This document shows, piece by piece, positions 26,757-32,298 of a stretch of 32,298 bases of DNA. Location: contig BPGB01000004.1 of NCBI GenBank assembly GCA_026002815.1, positions 130,676-162,973 on the forward strand. Reading direction: 5' to 3'. Within the stretch, counting starts at the first letter, position 1. Each line of letters opens with the position of its first letter. This DNA comes from Candidatus Woesearchaeota archaeon (GTDB taxonomy: Archaea; Nanobdellota; Nanobdellia; Woesearchaeales; UBA9642). Below the pieces are notes generated by a model. It made no database searches. It was not told the DNA's origin and was given only the letters and a program-made list of their open reading frames with translations. Position numbers and translations under genes: made by a program.

Positions 26757-27575
26757 TTAAGGTTTATATTTATCATCAATTATTTTTTCACTTAAAAAGT
26801 TTAGAACATTAGGATTGTTGTATGTGGTGTTAAAGTTTATATAATAATATGCTGCGACTATTCCTTTATTTGGGATATATCCAACAAATGAATCTCTTGA
26901 AGGTGTTTTGTCTGCTAATAAGTCTATTGCTTCATTAACCACTGATTCTAATGTTGTTGGTGCTTCAACCAATCCTTTCTTGTACATCTCGAGCAATTGT
27001 GGAGTGGCTACTGAAGAAGGATATATTCTATATATTTTAATATTTTTTATGTTTTTTTCTTTCAAATCTTTTTCTAATTGTAATGATATTCTAAACAACG
27101 CTTCCTTTGCAGTTCCATAACCTATATTTCCGCTCATTATCCTAAATGTTGCATGAGATAAAGTATTGAGTATCTTTATTTCTTTGTTAGTATCAGAGAA
27201 TTTATTTACAATATAATGGAGTATTCTTCCAGGAGCAATCATATCGGTATCTATCATTTCCGTAATATCTTTATAATCCGTATATATATCTGAGAATTTA
27301 AATATTCCTGCATTATTAACAAAGATGTCTAACCTTTTTTCATTATTGTAGATTTCATCAATAATTTTTTCTATATCTCCAGGAGTAGTTGCATCTCCAA
27401 TACGGTATTCTGCAATTCCTCCTTTTCTTTTTATATCCTCTACTGCTTTTATTAGTTTATCTTCTGTTCTTGCAACTAATATTACTTTAGCGCCCATAGA
27501 TGATAATTTTTCAGCTATTCCTTTTCCTATTCCTGAACTTCCACCAGTTATTATTGCTATTTGATTATCGAACAT
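26757..27575 (-). CDS. short-chain dehydrogenase/reductase (SDR)
   Basis: A 272-aa NAD(P)-dependent oxidoreductase with classical SDR motifs: TGGSSGIGKG cofactor loop (10-19), DIFVNNAGIF, the catalytic Ser in LNTLSHATF, and the YxxxK pair as YGTAKEAL. The start at 27575 (MFDNQIAIITGGSSG) gives the normal distance to the glycine motif. The longer in-frame start at 27632 adds 19 unusual residues. The C-terminus (NFNTTYNNPNVLNFLSEKII) is unlike bacterial sugar SDRs and the substrate is unknown. It converges on the NMD3 gene. Confidence 0.9.
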   Translation of the reverse strand: MFDNQIAIITGGSSGIGKGIAEKLSSMGAKVILVARTEDKLIKAVEDIKRKGGIAEYRIGDATTPGDIEKIIDEIYNNEKRLDIFVNNAGIFKFSDIYTDYKDITEMIDTDMIAPGRILHYIVNKFSDTNKEIKILNTLSHATFRIMSGNIGYGTAKEALFRISLQLEKDLKEKNIKNIKIYRIYPSSVATPQLLEMYKKGLVEAPTTLESVVNEAIDLLADKTPSRDSFVGYIPNKGIVAAYYYINFNTTYNNPNVLNFLSEKIIDDKYKP

Positions 27576-27769
27576 AAGGATAGTAAATATTTTTCTTTTT
27601 AAAAATGTGATTGAGATGTGATTATTTTCCATATAAAATCAATACCGATATTTTTTTAAAGGAATCTTTTAAACTTTAACATTATGAAAATTTATACTTT
27701 GATATATAGAAATACCTTAAAATTAATAATTTAATTCTTAATTATGAATACTTTGATAAATTTCAATAA

Positions 27770-29392
27770 TTAATAGTCGTTCAAGCTTATTTGTCCTTTT
27801 CTCTTGTTTTCTTTTACCTTTATTTTCTCTTCAGAAAATTCTTGTCCTACTTGTCTTTTAACATCAATTGCAATATTTGTTCCTAAAATTTTTGATAAAT
27901 TAGAGAACTCTACTTTTTTTACATCCGCAATATCTTTTATTCCATTTTTAAATAGCATTCTTGCCCTTACTCTGCCAATGTTTTTTAGTTTAAGAAGTGG
28001 AAGCAATTCTTCTTTCACACCATATTTTAATCTTATTCGTAGTTTAGTTAATTCTTTAGTTATTTCCCTAAATTTTAAAATTCTAGATATTTCAATACAA
28101 CTATAAATAATCCAGTCCATTATTTCTAGTTTTCCATAGAATTCACCAGGCCTTACATCGTATTTCTCCAATATGTATTCCTCGTCTTTTTCATCAAGCC
28201 AATCCATAAATACCTTTGATGTTTTTATAGCGTTAAAGAAATCAGTATCATCGTACTCTTCAGGTTCTGTTATTATATATTCTTCGTTTATGTTTAGGTA
28301 TTCCTTTATTTCATCATACTCACTTGTTTTAACTCTTAATAGTGGTCTAAGTTCCAAGCAGTTGCAAAATACATTTATTAGTGTTAATTCTGAAAACTTT
28401 TTAATAGTTATTTTTGATGATATAATATTATCTATTATTTTCATGTTTTCAATTAACATGTATGCTGTATATGGGTCAAGATATAGCTCTGAAACTCTTT
28501 TTCCTAGAGGAGTTGCTTCTATTTTATTATCTTGTTTATTTTCTTTAAGGCTTATTTTGAGTGCTGATACAAAATCTTCTGAATTATCATTTTTTATTTT
28601 CTCGATATCTTTTAGAAAAAGCCATTCTTGTAATTGTTCAATAATTTTATTAATTATTATGTTTAATTTTTTTAAATCTCCGTATTGATATGCATAAAAT
28701 GTTTTATTAAAAAAATCCTTTAATTCTTTATCGCTCCTTACAAATTCTGATGATATTATGCTCAATATGTATGTTCTTAATATTGGTTCTGATGCAAGCT
28801 TAGATATAATATCTTCTGGTTCTCCATTTATGTATCTATCTATCAGCTCTTTCTTCTGTTTTTCATCATTTGCTATTATTATTGCCTCTCCATAGTTATC
28901 ATAACTCGGTCTTCCTGCTCTGCCCGCTTGTTGATGATATTCCAATACAGGGATATATTCCATACCCCACAATCCATATCTTTTCAAATCTCTAATGATT
29001 ACTCTAAAAGCCGGCAAGTCCAATCCTATTGCTAGTGTTGGAGTTGCTACTATTAATTTTATTTTTCCATTTTTGAAATTTTCTTCGACTATACGTCTTT
29101 GTTCTGCTAATAGGCCTGAGTGATGGAATGCGATTCCTTTATCTATAATATCTGCAAGCCTCTTACATTGTTTTGTGGGATGTGATAATACTGAAAGAAT
29201 TTTTTTTGATAGAGAGTTATCTTTTGATATTTCTAATTGTTTAGAAATTTTTTCAGCAATTGATTCTGCTGATCTCTTTGTATTAACGAATATTATTGCT
29301 TGTTTTCCAATACTTAAGGTATCTAATGCAACATTAATGGTTTCATCGTTTGTTTTTTTAAGTATACTCCTAGAATCTGTTATTTTGCTCAT
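27770..29392 (-). CDS. Hel308-like DNA helicase, C-terminal half only
   Basis: A 540-aa protein matching Hel308/Ski2-like superfamily 2 helicases from the second RecA domain onward: QAIIFVNTKRSAESIAEKI, GIAFHHSGLLAEQRRIVEENF, LIVATPTLAIGLDLPAFRVI and motif VI HQQAGRAGRP, then winged-helix and ratchet domains and a helix-hairpin-helix (KLKNIGRVRARMLFKNGIKD). Full Hel308 is about 700 aa. The first RecA domain with Walker A and DExH is absent, and upstream DNA holds two tRNA genes and noncoding DNA. It starts cleanly at the domain border with its own ATG, 19 nt after tRNA-Ile. Alone it cannot hydrolyse ATP, so the N-half is encoded elsewhere or the gene is a remnant. Confidence 0.85.
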   Translation of the reverse strand: MSKITDSRSILKKTNDETINVALDTLSIGKQAIIFVNTKRSAESIAEKISKQLEISKDNSLSKKILSVLSHPTKQCKRLADIIDKGIAFHHSGLLAEQRRIVEENFKNGKIKLIVATPTLAIGLDLPAFRVIIRDLKRYGLWGMEYIPVLEYHQQAGRAGRPSYDNYGEAIIIANDEKQKKELIDRYINGEPEDIISKLASEPILRTYILSIISSEFVRSDKELKDFFNKTFYAYQYGDLKKLNIIINKIIEQLQEWLFLKDIEKIKNDNSEDFVSALKISLKENKQDNKIEATPLGKRVSELYLDPYTAYMLIENMKIIDNIISSKITIKKFSELTLINVFCNCLELRPLLRVKTSEYDEIKEYLNINEEYIITEPEEYDDTDFFNAIKTSKVFMDWLDEKDEEYILEKYDVRPGEFYGKLEIMDWIIYSCIEISRILKFREITKELTKLRIRLKYGVKEELLPLLKLKNIGRVRARMLFKNGIKDIADVKKVEFSNLSKILGTNIAIDVKRQVGQEFSEEKIKVKENKRKGQISLNDY

Positions 29393-29411
29393 TTTAGAAT
29401 TCTCTTATTAA

Positions 29412-29527
29412 TGAGCCCGCCGTGATTTGAACACGGGACCTCACGATATCTGTTGATATTGCTAAAGCAATATACAGGACTGAATCAGTATCAGTCGTGC
29501 GCTCCAGCCAGGCTAAGCTACGGGCTC
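29412..29527 (-). tRNA. tRNA-Ile(GAT) with a 41-nt intron
   Basis: Acceptor GAGCCCG/CGGGCTC with discriminator A, D arm with GG in the loop, anticodon stem CACGA/TCGTG, loop CTGATAA after splicing with anticodon GAT, and T loop TTCAAAT. The intron sits after position 37 and carries a perfect hairpin, ATATTGC-TTTA-GCAATAT. The mature RNA is about 75 nt with no CCA encoded. It lies 7 bp after tRNA-Asn and 19 bp before the helicase ORF, all on the minus strand. Confidence 0.95.
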
Positions 29528-29534
29528 ATATTAA

Positions 29535-29606
29535 CGCCTCCGGGCGGGCTCGAACCGCCGACCTCAAGATTAACAGTCTCGCGCTCCACCACTAAGCTAC
29601 GGAGGC
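29535..29606 (-). tRNA. tRNA-Asn(GTT)
   Basis: A 72-nt cloverleaf: acceptor GCCTCCG/CGGAGGC with discriminator G as usual for Asn, anticodon loop CTGTTAA with anticodon GTT, and T arm GGCGG-TTCGAGC-CCGCC. No intron and no CCA. A TTTATAAATA box at about 29640-29649 upstream on the minus strand could drive the tRNA-Asn, tRNA-Ile and helicase unit. Confidence 0.97.
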
Positions 29607-30024
29607 CTTTTTAGTGTATTTTTAGGATTAGACAATTGTTTATAAATATTTTTGTTATATTTAATGTTTTTGTTATTTTTTTATTTAACTTCTGTATAAG
29701 TATATTAATAATTATTAAATTTAAATAATGAAAAATATTGTAAAATATCGTATATCATAATAAATATATTCTTCATAATACATATATTCTTAAATAAGAA
29801 TAATGTATAAAATAATGCATATATTGTTAAATAAAAATATTTAAATATTTGTATAAGTATATTATTAATTAATGCGTTGGTGGGCAATTTTAATGTATTT
29901 TTTTATTTAATTTAAATTTTAAGCATTTATTGCACTATTGTTTATTGTATTAATATTGATTTTATTACATGTTTATTGTATTACTTGTTTTTTTAATTTC
30001 GTAATTTTATTTTATGAATGTGTT

Positions 30025-30037
30025 CTTACAATGTAAG
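30025..30037. promoter_or_regulatory. dyad CTTAC-N3-GTAAG, copy 1
   Basis: CTTAC-aat-GTAAG, followed by tattttttt. It matches the second copy at 30104-30116 in both arms and spacer length. Together they bracket the TATA box at 30091 and could bind one dimeric regulator at two sites. Confidence 0.45.
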
Positions 30038-30090
30038 TATTTTTTTATCTTTGAAATTTCTAATTTTATTGACTTAAAAAAACAAAAACA

Positions 30091-30100
30091 TTTATAAATA
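30091..30100 (+). promoter_or_regulatory. TATA box of the subtilase gene
   Basis: TTTATAAATA stands in AT-rich DNA. It predicts transcription from about 30117-30120 and a long leader of about 180 nt before the ATG at 30301, unusual next to the many leaderless genes here. Confidence 0.5.
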
Positions 30101-30103
30101 AAA

Positions 30104-30116
30104 CTTACTATGTAAG
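30104..30116. promoter_or_regulatory. dyad CTTAC-N3-GTAAG, copy 2
   Basis: CTTAC-tat-GTAAG lies directly between the TATA box and the predicted transcript start, the position where a bound protein would block RNA polymerase. Matching outer bases extend it to ACTTAC-N3-GTAAGT. Confidence 0.5.
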
Positions 30117-30238
30117 TATTTATTATGAGGGTTTAATGTGTGGGTAGTTAATTCGGTGAGAAGTATATTTATTTGAAATTTTTATCATACGATTGCTATA
30201 TTTTTATTGTATTGTGATGTTGCAGGATTTTTAAAAAA

Positions 30239-30286
30239 GAGTCTAAAAACGAGTCTAAAAACGAGTTTAAAAACGAGTTTAAAAAC
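30239..30286. repeat. 12-bp tandem repeat, 4 copies, before the subtilase gene
   Basis: The unit gagtctaaaaac is repeated at 30239 and 30251, and as gagtttaaaaac at 30263 and 30275. It ends 14 bp before the ATG, and a stop codon at 30298 excludes it from the coding frame. It would be in the mRNA leader. Confidence 0.8.
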
Positions 30287-30300
30287 AGGTTAAGAAATAA

Positions 30301-31788
30301 ATGCGTGGGTCAAAAGAGAAATTACAAAAATTAATAGAAGAAAGAGATGCATTTCTTAAATATGTAAATAGATTAAACTCTCAAGTAAGCTCAGGGGAGC
30401 TAACATCAAGGGAGAGAAACTTTCTATTGGAGTTAAGAACAAAAGGCGTGCCTGCAAATGAATATCTCGATAGGCTTGATTCACAAATAATTCACACATC
30501 AAGATATGATGAAACAAAACCAAAAATAGTAAGACATGCGTCAATAGTTGCAGCAATAATATTAATTCTTGCTTTAGGGTATTTCTTTAATTCTACACTA
30601 ACAGGACTAATAGGATATTCTCCAACACAAAACTATGTAATAAATGTCGATAAAAACTATACTACTGGAGTTATAGATTATTATTTTAATGTTTCAGCAT
30701 TAGGAAATAATACTAGCAATATAACTAGCATAAGAGTATCAGGAGAATACATTGGTGATTTTAAAATAAAACTAATTTCTAAAGATATTGAATATATCAT
30801 ATACGAATCGGAAGACACACAATCAGACAATCTAATAACAGGATATGCAATTAAGAGAGCAAAAGAAATAATAAATATCCCCGAGTCAGAACCAGAAATA
30901 GAAAACAACAATACCATAAATGAAATAACACCTAAAAACAAAATAGAAAATCAAACACCAGTAAAGGATGAAATAATAATAGAAAAGGGAATTGGGCAAG
31001 AGCTAACAGAAAGCACAACTGAAAACGCAACCGAGGATATAGACTATACAGGAATAATCTCTGAAGAAAAAGAAAAAAAATCATATGAAGAAAAATCATT
31101 TGAAAATCCAATAGAGAAATCAGAAAATAGTATTAATATAAATGAAACAAACTATACTACAGAATATACTCTAAAAAAATTTAATCAAAAATGCAAGGAG
31201 ACATGTAACATAGAAATAGAACCAAAAGACTTAATAATAAAAATAGAAGTAAATGGAACTCTATACTTAGAAAAAATAGTATACGCGCAAAAAACAACTA
31301 ATCAACCGCCTGTGCAATTGAAAAATATTTCTGCAATGAAATCTGGAGATATTATAAAACTATCAGAATATTTCATTGATCCAGAAGGAGAAAAACTTTA
31401 CTATGACATTCCATTCAATGAGGATGTTGAAGCGATTATAGAAGAGGATACACTAAAAATAACATCTGTGAAAAAAAATACTTCCTTATTTATTTATGTA
31501 ACAGATGGAGAAAAAATAATAACGTCAAATAATTTTAATATACTATTAAACACCTCTATAATAAATATACCTAATGAGATATTAGAAATTATTAGAAAAG
31601 AGGGAAGCGCAAGGGTTTTGGTAAAAACAAAATTAAAAACACAATTATTATCAAAAGAATCCAATGTAATAAAAACAGCTGCAAATTCTGGAAAAATTGA
31701 AGGAAAGAAAGTATTAATGTTAAAAAGTAAAAAGCCTATAGAGGGTAAAGAGAGAAATTGGAGACGTAAAGGCAGTGATAGTAAATGA
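30301..31788 (+). CDS. membrane-anchored N-terminal part of a subtilase
   Basis: A 495-residue open frame. Residues 1-75 are a cytosolic coiled-coil-like region (KEKLQKLIEERDAFLKYVNR), followed by a TM (about 79-98, ASIVAAIILILALGYFFNS). The outer part has many NxS/T sequons, a Glu/Asn/Ile-rich low-complexity stretch (200-290), a Cys pair (KCKETCNIEI), an Ig/cadherin-like stretch (LSEYFIDPEGEKLYYDI, FIYVTDGEKI) and a segment ARVLVKTKL like the start of a subtilase propeptide. It stops at TGA 31786, but the next frame continues the propeptide (DVKAVIVNEQELMELLS), so one surplus base near 31755 probably splits a single gene. Codons here end mostly in A. Confidence 0.8.
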   Translation: MRGSKEKLQKLIEERDAFLKYVNRLNSQVSSGELTSRERNFLLELRTKGVPANEYLDRLDSQIIHTSRYDETKPKIVRHASIVAAIILILALGYFFNSTLTGLIGYSPTQNYVINVDKNYTTGVIDYYFNVSALGNNTSNITSIRVSGEYIGDFKIKLISKDIEYIIYESEDTQSDNLITGYAIKRAKEIINIPESEPEIENNNTINEITPKNKIENQTPVKDEIIIEKGIGQELTESTTENATEDIDYTGIISEEKEKKSYEEKSFENPIEKSENSININETNYTTEYTLKKFNQKCKETCNIEIEPKDLIIKIEVNGTLYLEKIVYAQKTTNQPPVQLKNISAMKSGDIIKLSEYFIDPEGEKLYYDIPFNEDVEAIIEEDTLKITSVKKNTSLFIYVTDGEKIITSNNFNILLNTSIINIPNEILEIIRKEGSARVLVKTKLKTQLLSKESNVIKTAANSGKIEGKKVLMLKSKKPIEGKERNWRRKGSDSK

Positions 31789-32298
31789 ACAAGAACTCAT
31801 GGAGTTGTTGTCTAGTGTTGATTCTGTTTTTCTTGATTATTCTTTTTCTGTTTTGACTTCTGATGTTTTGTCTTTGACTGGTATTTCTGATGTTTTATCC
31901 TTGAATTTTTCTGGTTCTGGTGTTAGGGTTTGTGTTTTGGATACTGGTTATAATGGTTTTGCTTCTGGTTATAATTTTGTTGATGATAATTATGATTTTT
32001 CTGATGTTAATGGTCATGGTTCTAGTGTTGTTTATTCTTTGTTGAGTGCTGCTCCTGGTGTTGATTTGGTTGTTGCTAAGGTTGTTGATGATTCTGGTGT
32101 TGGTTATGCTTCTGATATTCTTGCTGGTCTTGATTATTGTCTTTCTCAGAATGTTTCTGTTGTTTCTATGAGTATTGGTGCTGGTTTGTCTAGTGGTTTT
32201 TGTGATGATGATATTGTTGCTTCTAAGGTTAATGAGTTGTCTGGTTTGGGTGTGTTGGTTGTTGTTGCTACTGGTAATGATGGTTTTGATGGTTTTGT
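31742..32298 (+). CDS. subtilisin-like S8 serine protease domain (continues past the window)
   Basis: Continuation of the preceding frame after a +1 shift, open to the window end. The propeptide end KAVIVNEQELMELLSSVDSV leads to the catalytic Asp in VCVLDTGYNGF, catalytic His in VNGHGSSVV, then VDLVVAKVVDDSGVGYASDI and VLVVVATGND. The catalytic Ser would lie beyond the window. With the N-terminal part this is a type II membrane protein with an outward protease, perhaps maturing or degrading surface proteins (inference). Codon usage is extreme: almost every codon from 31810 ends in T (GTT, TCT, GAT, GGT, GCT), unlike the first part of the same gene. Confidence 0.82.

Larger units (their letters stand above)
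29607..30300. other. long AT-rich intergenic region with promoters, dyads and a tandem repeat
   Basis: No credible gene is seen in nearly 700 bp, and no remnant of the missing helicase N-half on either strand. It holds the tRNA promoter near 29640, two copies of a CTTAC-N3-GTAAG dyad, a TATA box at 30091-30100, and a 12-bp tandem repeat just before the subtilase gene. Confidence 0.6.

Noticed and set aside
28173-28688. 171-aa plus-strand ORF over the helicase
   Set aside because: Ser/Phe-rich antisense of conserved helicase codons.
29412-29606. Integrated mobile element at the tRNA genes to explain the missing helicase N-half
   Set aside because: No integrase, transposase or duplicated tRNA 3' end is visible on either side.
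29705-29887. 60-aa minus-strand ORF in the long intergenic region
   Set aside because: Low-complexity Ile/Phe/Tyr sequence from AT-rich DNA, no SD, and no similarity to the missing helicase N-half.
30239-30286. CRISPR array
   Set aside because: The units are contiguous 12-bp repeats with no spacers; the same holds for the other tandem repeats in the window.

Overview
The window reads as an AT-rich (GC around 30% by eye) chromosomal segment of an archaeon, most likely a small-genome DPANN lineage of the Woesearchaeota/Pacearchaeota kind; the lineage is inference. Archaeal markers are NMD3, transcription factor S (TFS), SRP54, an archaeal-type signal peptidase, a Hel308-family helicase, a TRAM protein, two tRNA genes with introns at the canonical 37/38 site, and TATA boxes about 25-30 nt before start codons (leaderless mRNAs). 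Bacterial-type genes are mixed in: GroES/GroEL, ThyA, a MacB-like ABC exporter, an M23 peptidase and a membrane subtilase.

Layout. 0.3-4.5 kb: malic enzyme, a convergent HTH regulator, a 37-aa ORF followed by a nested RNA hairpin, then groES and groEL. 4.6-4.9 kb: intron-containing tRNA-Thr and a 34-aa zinc-ribbon peptide. 5.2-10.4 kb: HTH regulator, ABC ATPase, secreted CARDB/S-layer-like protein and two paralogous FtsX-type permeases, an apparent MacB-like operon. 10.7-15.0 kb: membrane zinc-ribbon protein, nitroreductase, TRAM protein, DoxX protein, cytochrome-b5-like lipoprotein, unknown coiled-coil protein and a membrane M23 peptidase. 15.1-21.5 kb: tRNA-Gly, DEAD-box helicase, DUF4215 surface protein, SRP54, metallophosphoesterase, a hypothetical protein and a 28-aa peptide with a structured leader. 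21.6-25.1 kb (minus strand): signal peptidase, TFS, DUF167 protein, hypothetical, ThyA and thymidylate kinase. 25.6-29.6 kb: NMD3, a short-chain dehydrogenase, and the C-terminal half of a Hel308-like helicase directly behind tRNA-Ile (intron) and tRNA-Asn. 30.0-32.3 kb: a membrane-anchored subtilase running off the window.

The most striking pattern is that nearly every conserved gene between 10.7 and 22.2 kb, including essential srp54 and tmk, is split by single-base frameshifts, and almost all of these are one surplus base. The flanking 0.3-10.4 kb and 22.2-31.7 kb are clean apart from a doubtful malic-enzyme start. This looks most like uncorrected insertion errors in the assembly, but the bias is strong enough to test. 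I rebuilt the genes across the shifts, and their entries give the approximate shift positions.

Other notable signals: a split Hel308 whose C-half starts 19 nt after a tRNA; a tRNA-Thr with an abnormal elbow; a paired CTTAC-N3-GTAAG dyad around the subtilase promoter; a hairpin holding an SD-preceded ATG-TAA upstream of the 28-aa peptide; a sharp codon-usage switch inside the subtilase; and many short tandem repeats confined to intergenic DNA.
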